Positions 1 through 11,179 of a stretch of DNA of 64,000 bases are shown here, one piece after another. Under the pieces are notes generated by a model that was not told where the DNA came from, ran no database searches, and was given only the letters and a program-made list of their open reading frames with translations. The translations under genes and the position numbers were made by a program. Each line of letters opens with the position of its first letter. Position 1 is the first letter of the stretch. Origin of the DNA: Acephala macrosclerotiorum. Taxonomy: Eukaryota > Ascomycota > Leotiomycetes > Helotiales > Mollisiaceae. Location of the stretch: positions 62,001 to 126,000 of the forward strand of contig MU119285.1 of assembly GCA_014904845.1 (NCBI GenBank), written 5' to 3'.

Positions 1-1373
1 CCAGTGATGATAGGGGAGCTCACTGGAGGTATATCATCATTTAGGCCAAGTAATGAGTATTCTTGACGAGATTCGGAGGTAGAAATAGTCGGCGAGGTTG
101 CGTGCATGTCCAAGAGATATGAATCTCTTTCCTTCTTTAACCGGTTACTCTCTCTGGCTGCCAACACTACATCTGCCATCAAGTATTTCCGTTTTATACC
201 AGTGATTAAAGGCTTCTCGTCGTCCTCGCTCAGAATCAACTCCAGTAAAGCTCGAGACCTTCCTTTCTCCATGAAGTATAAGGCTTGATGCAACCAGTCA
301 ATTTCTCTTAAAGAAGGACTACATGGCAGATCATCTTTCTCGAACTGATTGCTGAATTGCTTCGGTGTGAGCGGCGTACCCCGCTCGTCCAGGATACCAG
401 TCTGAGAAAACAAGACACACACCCGCGCTGCTGAGAAGAAAAGATTCGTGCAATCGCTATGATCAAACCCATTAATAGCTGGAGCTTGAGGCAGGTCGTA
501 GTATTTGTGAAATAGTTCTGTGGCAAAACAGCCATGATTGTAAAGTCTCAAGGCTTTCCCGAGACTCTTTCGTGTCTTGTCAACCTCGACTCCAGGGTCG
601 CGAGTTTCCTCCAGAAGACCGAGATTAAGCATCTGGCGACATTTTCGAAACCGGTCCATCGGTGTTTTGATATCGAAGTAACTGGGGTGGATACGATGAA
701 GAGTCTCAGCAGCTGCTCTAGCCTTGGCCCAATGTTCAGCACGAATTGAGACCTCTAGCAGCTTTTCCCCCTTTTGTGCATTGTATTCCAAATACTGCTT
801 TGAGAACTGCGCATCTACATCAGATGCACTCGTATGCAGCTGAGGTCTCTTTTGAAAGTTGGAATGCCCTCTAGGTTTCGGGTCAATTCCGCAGCGAGAC
901 AAAGTCTTTCTCGCTTCATCTTTCCGTCCCAAGTCGAGCAAAATTTCAACTTCTCCCAAGCGCCAGGCATCGGATGGCTCTTCAGCCTGGTTTCTCAAGG
1001 TCTGCAACCCCTCTTCCAGCGCCTCTTCTCCATCATCGTCGGTTCCCGTGCGGACTGCATTGAGGCATTTGTTTCGAGTCTCAAAGACTATCTTTGATGG
1101 AAGATAGACTGCCAACTCTTGGCTTTCATCCTCGGCTTTTGAGCATTTGCATACGTCATCAACTGTTGTGGTTGGAAAGTCACTGTCTAGGGTGGATGTT
1201 GCACCGTTGCTGCCACCTTCTGATAACGCATTGTTTTGGGAACGAAGCCGCAATAGATCAATTGGTGACAAGTCGTTGGACTGAGTGCGGGGGGCGCAAT
1301 CGTCTCCGATGATAATGCGTGGTGTCTCGGCCGTAACAGATGCGGCAGTGAGTGGTTGCAGTGATGCTGTCAT
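1..1373 (-). CDS. TPR/CHAT-like protein, 3' end beyond the window
   Basis: I translated the complement by hand. One uninterrupted frame runs from the ATG at 1373 to the left edge (457 codons), so the C-terminus is missing. The first 70 or so residues are Ser/Thr-rich and probably disordered. After that come alpha-helical stretches of TPR character (for example AWRLGEVEILLDLGRKDEAR). Near the edge is YFMEKGRSRALLELI, which resembles the helix preceding the caspase-like domain of fungal CHAT proteins. The CHAT domain itself would lie outside the window, so the family call is inference. CHAT/TPR proteins are often linked to protease or NLR-like signalling in fungi. No intron is needed in the visible part. 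Alternatives are another TPR scaffold protein. The existence of the gene is much surer than its class. Confidence 0.55.
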   Translation of the reverse strand, partial: MTASLQPLTAASVTAETPRIIIGDDCAPRTQSNDLSPIDLLRLRSQNNALSEGGSNGATSTLDSDFPTTTVDDVCKCSKAEDESQELAVYLPSKIVFETRNKCLNAVRTGTDDDGEEALEEGLQTLRNQAEEPSDAWRLGEVEILLDLGRKDEARKTLSRCGIDPKPRGHSNFQKRPQLHTSASDVDAQFSKQYLEYNAQKGEKLLEVSIRAEHWAKARAAAETLHRIHPSYFDIKTPMDRFRKCRQMLNLGLLEETRDPGVEVDKTRKSLGKALRLYNHGCFATELFHKYYDLPQAPAINGFDHSDCTNLFFSAARVCVLFSQTGILDERGTPLTPKQFSNQFEKDDLPCSPSLREIDWLHQALYFMEKGRSRALLELILSEDDEKPLITGIKRKYLMADVVLAARESNRLKKERDSYLLDMHATSPTISTSESRQEYSLLGLNDDIPPVSSPIIT

Positions 1374-2951
1374 TGGTTCTGGTGCGTAAAGGGTTGCGTT
1401 TTCTCGTGATGTCGGAGTTACCGAAGACTTTCCTCAAGGTATGACTGCCCTATGCAAGATGAGATCCATGGAATTATGGATCGCAGTCTCGAAAGCCGTG
1501 AAGCTACAGCCCGGCGATGTTCCTGGTGATGTTTGCGTACCTTCTCAAGGTACCTCCGTACGTGGTTGACAGGCGGATGGTTGAAGCCGGGTATGTTGGT
1601 GATTCAGGTGATAGTGGCCAAATTGATTGAAGAGAATTGCGAACCAGGGCTTAGATCACATATAAAGTGATGCCAAGGAGTTAGAATGTAGCCTCCAAGG
1701 CTTGTTGTTTCCGGCGAGTGAAAAGAAGATGGCATTTCCCCCTCCTGCAGGACTCGGCACAGTCCCCTGCTGCGGCAGCAGCCTAGTTTGTGGTGAGGCT
1801 GTGTGGTGTAGCCCTGTAAATAGCACTGTTATCCATGGCGCGCGGTTCTGTGAGCCTCCTGCAGAGAGGGGAGACCCAATGGGACCGAGTGAATTCGATG
1901 TGGAGGCTCACAATGACATTGAATGGTGTAAGAGAAAAGCCGAAAGAGGCCTCGATGTTTGAGCTGAGGTCGCTTCCAAATATTCACCTCCATTGTTCGT
2001 ACTGAAATGCATGGACCTGCAGCGCTGGTCACATGCGGGGTAGACTCAGAACCTCAATGAGAATTCAACACCGATGATATGGCAAATGCTGGATTGCGCA
2101 AAGGGCGGACAGCAGTTTCAGAACATGCTGACAATGCTTGTCTCTGGATAAGGTCGTGTTGGTGTTTGGTGTTGTAAGAAGGAACCCGTATCGCTCGCCT
2201 TACTCGTAGATTTGTCGGGACAACCGCCCAGTCCCTCCAACAGCCCAACCAAAAAATCGAAATAATTAAAATAGTTACAATTCCACCAAATCCTATTAGA
2301 GAACTATGAATAAAATATAATTAAAATGCTTATAACAAGGGCTAATTAATAGTCAAACTGAGTTCATATCAAATTTTTTACTTTAAACTAAAAATTAATC
2401 GTATAAAAAAGCTTAAACTTTAATTTTAATATTTTAATTATTAAAACTATTTAAACTTCCGAATTTCTTGATGCAAATTGTAGCCTTAATTTTTATAAAC
2501 ATTTTCATGTTTTTTTATAGGTTTTAATGAACCTTTCGTGGAGTTATAAGGATTTTAATATCAAGTGAGCGGTTGATAGAGTACCCGCCAACCTCAACTT
2601 TCCTCGACTTCGCTTGCCTGCCAACTATGACCTCATTCCTTTATTCTTCTCTGTCGGTCACCATTTATGAATCAATCATTATTCTTCACGAACTCGTCCG
2701 CACTCGAGGCAGAAATTGGTGGCGTTTCAGCTGGAAATGCACACCGAGAGTGGCGGGGTTGTGCTGCGATGCACAGCCACCAAAGCAGCCTATTGACCAA
2801 GCCCCAACTGAAACGCAAAGGCCAACATCAAATATTAATTCCTCTCTCTCTCTTCACCACCGTCATCTCAATTAAAAAACACTAAACTCTCACCCATCAT
2901 TTGGGGGCTAAATATAATCTTGCAGCCACAAGTTCCAACTTCCACAACTCG
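1374..2951. other. Intergenic, with an AT-rich island
   Basis: No convincing gene. About 2265-2560 is strikingly A/T-rich with many TTAA and TTTT runs and almost no C or G, unlike its surroundings. This fits a short RIP-degraded repeat relic. The rest is the shared upstream region of the divergent genes at 1373 (-) and 2952 (+). Confidence 0.5.
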
Positions 2952-4075
2952 ATGGCTCCCACGCAAAAAACCAGCTTCCTGCCATACAGACGCGGCATTG
3001 AGCCCGGCGCTCTCAAACTCGGGAGTCTGTATCTCAATCCCCTCGATCCAGATGACGGGCTAGAATCAAAGCGGTTTGAATATCAAGAAGAGTAAGTTCA
3101 TCCCCAATGCATTCCGATTATATCAAGTACAACACTAACAACACCAGTCTTACTCAAAAACAATACGAAGTCCATATCCAGCCCTGGATATGGCCGGAAC
3201 AAAAAGACGAGCCTTGCTCCCTAGGATTCGAGGTATCGAAAGATTCTTCCCTCGCCCTCAAATTCTCCGACTTCCTCAAAGCAGAAGGGCACTCTGATTC
3301 GAGGGTCGAAGCCGCATTATTAGGCAAACGCGGTCGACGTCTCAAGATCAAGAAACCAGAGAAATTTTTAAGAGAAGAAGTGCTCGCGCAGCCTGATGCG
3401 AAAGACTGGATAAAAAAGCAAGCGAGCATATTGTTCAAAAGTTTGTGGGGGAACTATAAGTTCAGAGCGCCAGAGATATGGATGTGTACGGGTGTGCAGC
3501 TCGTAACAGGTGGTTATGTACACGTTGGCGCCTCTCACTCAGTAAACGGGACTGTAGGCGCAAAAGTTGATGTCGGGGCTGCAGCAGGCGGCCCTCCTAA
3601 GATTGGAGAAGTGGGAGTTGAGGTCACGCACGGGCATGGCGGCAGAAATAACAACGATTACGGACACGAAGATGAGCGCGTCTGGGCAGCGCAGTTCATG
3701 CAGGTTAAAATCGAGTACGGAGACCAAGGCGACAAAAATCTGAAAACGGGCGATGGAAAGGTAGTCCCTGCTGAGATCACGGCGTTCCGGTTAGAAGATA
3801 TTGCGGATTTGAAGGGGAGGGGGATAAGGGGGAGTTCGGAGCAGAGGGCAGCTGCGAATGGACTGAAGAAGGAGAAGGCACCAGAGCCGATTGGAAATAT
3901 TGTGGTGGGAGAGGAGGAGGAGGAGGAGCAGGAGGAGGGTATTGAGTTGAGTGATAAGGTGTATGTGGAGGAGTTGAAGGAGACGGACTGGGAGATGTAT
4001 GACAAGTGCTCTTTGTACTTGGTTCATGCGCAGACGGGCCGGAGATCACCGAGTCCGGAGCTGGTGAAGAGTTGA
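2952..4075 (+). CDS. Hypothetical 355-aa protein
   Basis: Two exons, 2952-3091 and 3148-4075, joined across a 56-nt intron with GTAAGT donor and CAG acceptor. The join restores one frame of 355 aa. I do not recognise the family. The N-terminal half is mixed charged and hydrophobic. A central block of about 60 residues is Gly/Val-rich with an alternating pattern (WMCTGVQLVTGGYVHV, then VGAKVDVGAAAGG), which suggests amphipathic beta strands. The C-terminal third is acidic and low complexity, with a Glu run near residue 300. No signal peptide or transmembrane helix is visible. The ATG is the first in the frame after a pyrimidine-rich leader. The beta-hairpin-like block could be membrane-inserting, as in pore-forming folds, but that is only a guess from residue pattern. 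Confidence 0.75.
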
Positions 4076-5049
4076 TGATAGGTGTCTTTTTATTATATTT
4101 AGTGATAGAGATACGGAGTCGTGGAATGATACGTTAGAAAGAATCCAAATTCGATCATGTTTTTAAAGCGCAGATGAATAACTGCTCAATTGATGAAGGT
4201 GTCGACGGTAGTTTTAACTTGTGACTGAAATTACTAGACACATTTCAATCTCAAGTACTGATCCCTGGTTGCGCCGACGATTGCTACTATTAGCTTGGAC
4301 ACTGTGATTTGGGGAGTTTGAGGGAAGAGGGTTTGGTAAGGTGAAATTGTGAGATGCGGGAAGTTGAGGTCACTTGATAATGAGCAAGGTCCTCGAGTGC
4401 GATAAAAGAAGCTGAATTAAGCATATTCTGAGTAAAAGGAAAAAGAGAAGACTTCCTTTTAATATATCTTTTCCTAAATAAAAGTAGCATAGGCAAGAAC
4501 CACATATTAAACCATACATCCACATATCATTGCATGCTTGAATAAGAGCAGGATATATCAGCGTCATATATGGAAGAAGATGGCTATATTTCACTTGCTA
4601 TCGGAGCACCTATAGAATATATATGTGTGCGCGATTGCAAGCTTCAAAGTCCCTTGTTCAGGAAAGGGAGAGGGCGAAGTTGTTGAATGGGTTACTTAAA
4701 AATGGGTTTCCGCACTGTCCTCTCCTACATGGATCATTTTGAAGAAGTCTTCCCAAACATTCAACGCTCAGAATAACGTACAGATTCTTATTCTTCATGC
4801 ACGCCAAAGAATGGCCAGTACCAGAATTGGACAAAACTCCTCTTTATTCACCAAGTTATATTCGTGACAGACTTTTAGGAATGATGCTGAGTATGTCGAT
4901 CGGAACTCTAAGGTCGAAAGGTATGTATGCCCCACCTCTTTTACTCGAATTATTTTTTCATAATTACATCTTGACAATACACTCTTAGCATACACAACAA
5001 AGCCAAAACTCAAACTCAAAATAGCAAATCAACTAACCCAAACAAGAAA
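4076..5049. other. Intergenic, possible 5' leader of the 5050 gene
   Basis: No strong coding signal. A 63-codon ORF starts at 4797 and runs into a possible intron (GTATGT near 4923, acceptor TTAG before 4990). The A/C-rich stretch 4990-5049 looks like a fungal 5' leader just before the ATG at 5050. I see nothing else. Confidence 0.3.
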
Positions 5050-5250
5050 ATGAACGGTCCCTGGTAAGGTCCCAACGGCACATGGAGTACAGCTCCTGTT
5101 CATGCTTTCCAACCAGCCAACAGAATATGGATCAGGTCCGATGATTCACGCTTGACCGGTGCCGGTATTAGACGAGGTGGCTCAAGAGCTATTGGTATCG
5201 GTGGAGGTGCCGGACTTCAAAGCTATCAGTTGAGAGGGCGAAAGGAGTGA
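5050..5250 (+). CDS. Candidate very small Gly/Arg-rich protein
   Basis: The ATG at 5050 has a good A-rich context (AAGAAAATG). The frame is open to TGA at 5248-5250 except for a TAA at 5065-5067. The TAA sits inside a strong donor (GTAAGG starting at 5064). Splicing 5064-5135 (72 nt, acceptor CAG) gives a 42-aa product ending SRAIGIGGGAGLQSYQLRG. If the intron is not used, the sequence behind the TAA still looks coding, so the alternative is a gene with one nonsense codon. Family unknown. Confidence 0.35.
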
Positions 5251-5794
5251 TATTGTGATGTCTAATCTGCCCACCTAGCTAAGTGGGAATGTTCCCTTAA
5301 TAAAGTGAATTCACTAGTGCATCGAGTCCAGCTGAGACAACCCATATGAACCGATGCTCGATCGAGCGTGAGACCTCATTCCCACACCGAATATTGTCTC
5401 AGTGCATTCTCCACCAATATCGCCAATCCTTGAGAGCTTTAATGTGGTAGAAAAGAAGTGCGAATGGTGATGGGGGAGGGGAAGGGGATGGTGAAGATGT
5501 GGTTGGTGCCGGAAGTGCTCGCGAAAGTATTATGAAGACTAGGTAGGTTCCTGGGACAACACGTACAAATTTCAACCCCCTATAAAAAGAAATGTAAGAA
5601 CTCATCTCAATAAATATTGAAAAGGGACGAGTCAATCTATAAGATAAAAAAGCACATCACTATTCAAGCAACCTATTATCAAAGAAAGCCATGAATGATA
5701 CATTATAAACGTTAAACTACACTAACATAAACCATGCATGCTCTCCTTAACATCTCTTTCCTCCCTCCTAACCCCTCCACAGCTCCGACTAAGC
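5251..5794. other. Intergenic
   Basis: No gene seen. The 3' regions of the small candidate genes on either side meet here. Confidence 0.4.
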
Positions 5795-5965
5795 CTAAAG
5801 GCATCCCCCCGCACAACCAGCGGGATCGTGACACGGACCCGGAAGACTGACTTGATGCATTATATACTGGTGATTCTGATGCGCTCTCTGGCCACAGTTA
5901 TCCGGGGGGTCTTGGAATTTGTATTGTCCGCATAGGGCACAGTAGTAATTCGTAAAGTGGCACAT
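5795..5965 (-). CDS. Small cysteine-rich protein, 56 aa
   Basis: On the complement, the ATG at 5965 opens a 56-codon frame ending in TAG at 5795-5797. The product has seven Cys (residues 2, 9, 12, 24, 45, 51, 55) and begins MCHFTNYYCALCGQ. The end, PGPCHDPAGCAGGC, looks constrained. There is no signal peptide, so a zinc-binding intracellular role is more likely than a disulfide-rich effector. I recall short fungal ORFs with a similar MCxF...CxxCG start, but cannot name a family. The upstream sequence (position 5966 onward) is polypyrimidine/purine mixed and could be a leader. Confidence 0.5.
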   Translation of the reverse strand: MCHFTNYYCALCGQYKFQDPPDNCGQRAHQNHQYIMHQVSLPGPCHDPAGCAGGCL

Positions 5966-6302
5966 TTTGCTTGTTGAGGAGGGGCTTTTTTTTTGGTTGT
6001 TTGGATGTTGTTGTATTTTCCTTTGATGAAGTGGAGTTTGATATTTATTAAAGTTGGAGTGTGGTAGTGGACGGAGAAGAGATTCTTAGCAACTGGTAGG
6101 AGATTTTATACTTTTCCCTACTTCATTCGTCGTGAATCTCATTTGGTTCTCCCTTTGAAATGAAGTCATTGCCGAAGCAGATAGAATGACCTTACATTCA
6201 GATGGTGTGGCAAGCTAAAGAGCAGTAGTGAATCAAGAGATTCAAGCTTCTCACTACCACGTGATGAGATTTCATTGGTTCTACCGTTAGAAATCAGCCT
6301 GC
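5966..6302. other. Intergenic
   Basis: Upstream region of the small Cys-rich gene and 3' side of the hydrolase gene. No other feature seen. Confidence 0.4.
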
Positions 6303-7901
6303 TCAGGTATCATCAACCTCCCTAATCTCAAACCCAAACATCTCATTGCTCTGCACCGAACTCTCATCCTTCAATTTCTCCGCAGTCCCAACCCCGGCCG
6401 CAGGAACACGATATTCGAACCTCTTCCCTTGTGCCGGTTTTCTTCCATCGGGAAGAGGGTATGGAAATGGGAGGTATTCGGGGAGGAGACCGAGTTGGCG
6501 GAGGAGCGTGGCTTGGTCCCAGGCGATGTGTTCGTGGTAGAGACGGTCGCCGCGGATGTTGACTACGGAGGTGAAGGGGACGCGGATGTGTTTTCCCGTT
6601 GGGGGTATGCCGGGGACGCTGGGGAGGTTAGCTGAAGAAATACTGGAATTTATAAATGCGAATGTGGTTCTGGAGATAAGTTTGAGGAGTACTCACAGCC
6701 AATCAATCACCTTGTCATGTGTGAGGCTGAAGATGAATTCGTCAATTACGCGGTCTACGCCGACGGTTCGACTGATGAGCTCAAGTTGGGTGTCTTCGGG
6801 GTTGTTGAAAATGAAGTGATCGCGGTAGAAAGATGTTAGGGCGGAGCGCCCAACGCCTCCTGTCATCTGGGACATTTTAGCGAGTGCAACATGGAGTGAA
6901 AAGGGGGGGCTTGCAGTTGGCACGTGATTGACGTATGGCTCTGCAACCATTGTGCTCATGGTCTTGTTCACATCTCGCTCTCCGAATTCGTATAGTGTAT
7001 GCTCCTCCCAGATAGCGTCGAGATCGAAGTAAGGTCCACCGAGATTCTTTTTCAAGAAACCAAGACTTCTAGTATGAGCAACTCCTGCATGACCAGGTGC
7101 ATATTTCCTAGACCTCGAGGTCAGTACGCCTCTTTTCTGCACGTCGAAAGACCTAATGCAACGCCCCAGAAGTCTCGAGACATTCAGGATGCTGCTGTGC
7201 TGAAACTAGAGGAGATATTGCTCCGTAAACTTACTCGTGACCTGGAAGAACAAAGTTTGTCGCTTCAGCACTCTCATAGAAGAACACAACCTCTCCTTCC
7301 CGAGACGGTACAAATTCGTGGGCGGTATGGATCATCAATGGATGGTTCCTGATACGATTCGGTTGGCATGCAGCAACATCGGTATCATTGAACGCAACGA
7401 TAGCTCCGACCATGCGTATGTTCCATAAATGACGCCAGATATCAGCCACAGGAGATTCATCGAAATCCGGCGTCAATCCGTATACTGGATAGTGTCAGTC
7501 AATGGCCACGTTAAGAAAATGTTCCGAATCGATCGATCTAGAGAGAAAGAGTCCAGAAGAATAGTGAGAATACCCACGACTCCCACCTTCTCAAATTGAG
7601 CACACTCGGGCAGTCGCAGCAAGAATCTGACAGCATCCATCGTATTCAGATACGTCTCTTGCGGGTCATCATCTGCACCAATTGTGAGCTGGACCACTGC
7701 AAAGCCCTCTTCTGCCCATTTCTGCAATGGTTCCGGATCTAGACTCTTGCTTTTGTCCCCTTTCTTTTGTGGCGTATAGCGGTCGGGTACGAAGATTAAC
7801 AGTCCTGGACCCAGTCCTCGCCTTGAGAGCGGGAGTTGGACGAGGGCATTTTCAGGCAATGCAGCGAGTTCTGCTGGTGTTGGACGATCCTCAGGGTCCA
7901 T
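6303..7901 (-). CDS. Dienelactone hydrolase-like / SnoaL-like fusion protein
   Basis: Four exons on the complement: 7901-7574, 7484-7235, 7107-6697, 6618-6303. Introns are 89, 127 and 78 nt, all GT-AG, and give one frame of 434 aa. Residues about 1-210 resemble an alpha/beta hydrolase of the dienelactone hydrolase (carboxymethylenebutenolidase) type. Residues about 220-380 resemble an NTF2/SnoaL-like domain, with HTLYEFGERD, FYRDHFIF and the strand VPFTSVVNIRGDRLYHEHIAW. The His of the hydrolase triad may be retained in HAGVAHTR (about 199-206). At the nucleophile elbow I see VGVVVYGLTP with no Cys or Ser in the usual place, so catalysis by the classical route is doubtful. The two-domain architecture occurs in other fungal proteins. 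It is transcribed away from the Zn2Cys6 regulator at 8794, sharing an 892-bp upstream region. Confidence 0.85.
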
Positions 7902-8793
7902 ATTGTGGTGGGCGAAACGACTCTTTCGATATTTCAGCCTTGCATGGCAGATGAGAGCTGTTGATGGATGAATGATGATATATCTTTGGCGATGTTTCCA
8001 AGGTTGGGTTCAGCCACTCCCTTGGCACGGACCCACACGTGACGCCCACCGCCCCGCTGCACGGAACAGCCTCCGGTCACCGACTGCGAATTTGTGGTGC
8101 CTATGGGACTTAAAATGTCGGTACAGTGTACCCCGCGATGCAGAGAATATATAAAATCCCTTGCGTGCATCAGGGCAAGCTGAAGAGTCGATTTCGGTTT
8201 TGGAGGAAATCGCAATTCCAATTTCCTGTCCCTTTTCCATGTGGCCAATTGAGATACCAAGGAGATCCGCGCGTCGCAGCTCCTTTCAGGAGAGGATGCC
8301 CACTGAAAGATGTGATGGTTGCCAGTCGCCACCACCGTGGCAGGGCTGCTCTAGCATCACGGCCACGATCACGACCCCTAACCTTCGACCTCCCAAAACA
8401 GCCACTCCTCCCCCACCCCCCCTTCTGCTTGCCGCAGGGTCCAACCTACCTAGTGCGGGCGATCCGAGCTTGGGAGACCCTTTTTTTGACTCTCACCATC
8501 TTCCCGATCTCTCTTGATCACTATTGTTCTTTGCAGCTCCCTCCACATGGGTCTGCGCATGTTGTCCACACAGCTACATATGAGCTGATCACCAATAACA
8601 GCAGACAACCAACCCCGGAATACGTCATATTCTCTGTCGCATTTATTCAAGCACGTCGACCAGAAACATTCGACTCGCCTCCCTCGATCATATTTCTCTC
8701 CTCTCTCCTCTCTATCGTTGGACGACTGTCAATCACTGATGATGTCCTATTCAAACTATCGAACAATCACAAACACTATCAACAGTGGCAAAG
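7902..8793. promoter_or_regulatory. Divergent promoter region, hydrolase / Zn2Cys6 regulator
   Basis: An 892-bp region between two divergent starts. It contains an inverted CGGT-C-ACCG element at 8074-8082, the kind of CGG half-site pair bound by Zn2Cys6 proteins, and CT-rich tracts near 8500-8720 close to the regulator start. ORFs in this stretch do not look coding. Binding is inference. Confidence 0.35.
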
Positions 8794-11179
8794 ATGGAGG
8801 CGGGAGCAGCCGCTAATCCGAGAAGACGTCGAGGTCTGGGCATTGTGACCCCGAATGCGTGTACGGAATGCCGTAAGAAAAGAGCAAAGGTACGCATCTC
8901 CGAGCTGGAGCTCTGGCGTAGCTGATACCCACCCGCTTTCCAGTGCGACGGTCAAAACCCATGTGGCAGATGCGAGGCGAACTCGGTCAGCTGCGTCTAC
9001 GAAATTCCTGTCCGGCAGTCGAAGGAGACGATGAGAAGTGAAATCGAAGCCCTGCGAGCGAAAGAGCAACATACCGAACGTATCCTTGCTGCTCTGGTCT
9101 CTACCGAGACATCTGATTTGGTTCTGCAGAACCTACGAGACGGAAAGACCCTCGAACAAATACAAGAGTTGTTGGAGCAGTCTGCTTCACCTGGATATGC
9201 CACAACCTTTGAACGTCCAAGTGACCAGCGGGCTATTGCCAGTGCTCTACAACCCGCGTGCAGTATTCTCGGTTCACCCATGTCGAATATAGCCTTCGGT
9301 GACAGCTCTTTCCAACAGAATATTCAACATGAAGGAGGTGGATGGCAGACTTGGGCGGGTGGCTCAAGCTTTTCTGAGGATCCGTCAATCAAGGAGGAAG
9401 ACATGATGGTTTGGGACTCAGATACAACTGGCAACGCCCCTCCTACACAACAACCTGCCTCTGGTGTTTGGCATGAACAATCTGCGTCAGCTTCTCCCCA
9501 TGATAATACCACGAGACGAGCCAGAGGTTGTGGTCAATCAACGATATTGGGAACCACATTCGGCATGCAAGAAACCGAGGGCCGGTCTTCAAATCACAAC
9601 CAGTCTTGGACCATAGTCACCAATGATGGTGCTTTTGTGGAACATTTGATGGCACTTTACTTCTGTTGGGAGTATCCCACCTTTGCTTCCCTAAGTAAGG
9701 AGCATTTCTTGGACGACTTCAGAGCAGGAAACCCGCGGTACTGCTCCTCATTACTCGTCAATGCTTTGCTCGCACTCGGGTGCAGATTCTCCAATCAACC
9801 TAACGCTCGAACCGATCCCAATGATAGCAACACCGCTGGAGATCACTTCTTCACTGAGGCGACCAGGCTGCTCGAATCGGAGAGTGATCGTCACATCTTG
9901 CCTACAGTACAGGCTTTAGGTCTGATGTCTCTTCGACAAGCTAGCTGTGGGCGCTCGAGTCAGAGTCTATACCTTTCGGGTCAGTCTATTCGTTTGGCGG
10001 TGGAGATGGGACTACATCAAGAAGTTCAGGTTGGAGATGGAAAAGAGGCCGAAGTAGCTCATGCAGTGCGGTCGGCCACATTCTGGGGAGCTTTTTCTCT
10101 GGACCAGCAAGTAATTCACCCTCTTTTGAAATTCATTGGCTGACCGGTCTCAGAGCCTGGTCCCTCAGTATTGGCCGACTCCCTCACTTCGCTCGATCTC
10201 TTAAATTGGTAACAAAACCTGCACTCGTTGAACATGTTGAGGCATCAGCTTGGGTTCCATATACTGATGACGGTTTGTCAAACACCGTCGCTTCATGACA
10301 ATCGCTGATGCTGATATAGGAGCACCACTTGAGAGATCATGTGAACAGCCTTCAAATGTCCGAAGCGTGTTCAAAACCTTTTGCGAGCTCTCCGAAATTG
10401 TTCACAACTCTCTCTACACTTTATACGCGCCAGGATGCAACGTCACCAGGGAGACATTAATGGCAAGTTACTTTGCTTACCTTCGCTGGTACGAGGACAT
10501 TCCTACTACTTTGCGGCTGGGGGCCAACTTTACCCCCGCAGTCCTCTTCGCACAGTAAGTGGATCAACGCATGTATTACTACAATTAGCTGAGACTCGAC
10601 AGCATGTACTATCATTCTGCTATCTTGCTATTGTTACGACCTTTCATCAAGTTAGACATCATCGGGTCTGGTATGTCGCCACGAGATATTTGCCTCCAAG
10701 CAGCAGACGCTATCACGGCGCTCGTCAAGTCATATTCGAATCTATATACACTTCGTAGAACCCCGTCCTTCGTCCCATACTTTGTCTGCACTTCCAGCAT
10801 CGCGCATCTGATCGGATATGGAAATTCGCTGTGCGGACCAGAGCATCTCCGTCAAGGGGTAGCAGACCTCAGGGATATGTCATGGTGTCACGGCTTCGCC
10901 AACCAGGCTCTGGAGATCGTGCATTTCCTATGTCGGCATTGGAAGGTAGAAGCCGTCTTCGATGACAAGGGAGAAGAGACGGAAGATATCTGTCGACCGA
11001 AATCGACATCGTTGAATTTGTTTTGTCCAAATATCTCGAGCTTCAATATGATGACGGGACTCAGGCCTGTCGATGAAGGCGATAATCCTCTGTTTTGGCC
11101 TTTTCCGCTACAAGGACGGCCGTTGTTGGAAATCGGAAAGGATTTGGAGAAAGCTGGGTTTAGGATGTTGTCCTCTTGA
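8794..11179 (+). CDS. Zn2Cys6 transcription factor with fungal_trans domain
   Basis: Five exons: 8794-8889, 8944-10106, 10154-10272, 10320-10554, 10603-11179, for 729 aa. The DNA-binding cluster is canonical, with Cys at 23, 26, 33, 39, 42 and 49 and a basic patch between. It is followed by a short helix and a low-complexity linker. The middle-homology (fungal_trans) region spans about 200-500, with TFWGAFSLDQAWSLSIGRLP and HMYYHSAILLLLRPF. Joining that first motif requires a GC donor (GCAAGT) at 10107, because no GT donor keeps the conserved frame. The other introns are GT-AG. Nuclear, and probably controls nearby genes such as the divergent hydrolase, though the sequence does not prove that. 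Confidence 0.9.
10107..10153 (+). other. GC-AG intron
   Basis: A 47-nt intron with donor GCAAGT and acceptor CTCAG. The phase-2 join rebuilds the conserved D-Q-A-W motif. The nearby GT at 10111 gives a wrong frame. Confidence 0.75.

Noticed and set aside
8010..8335. ORFs on both strands upstream of the hydrolase
   Set aside because: They overlap one another in the divergent promoter and show no domain.
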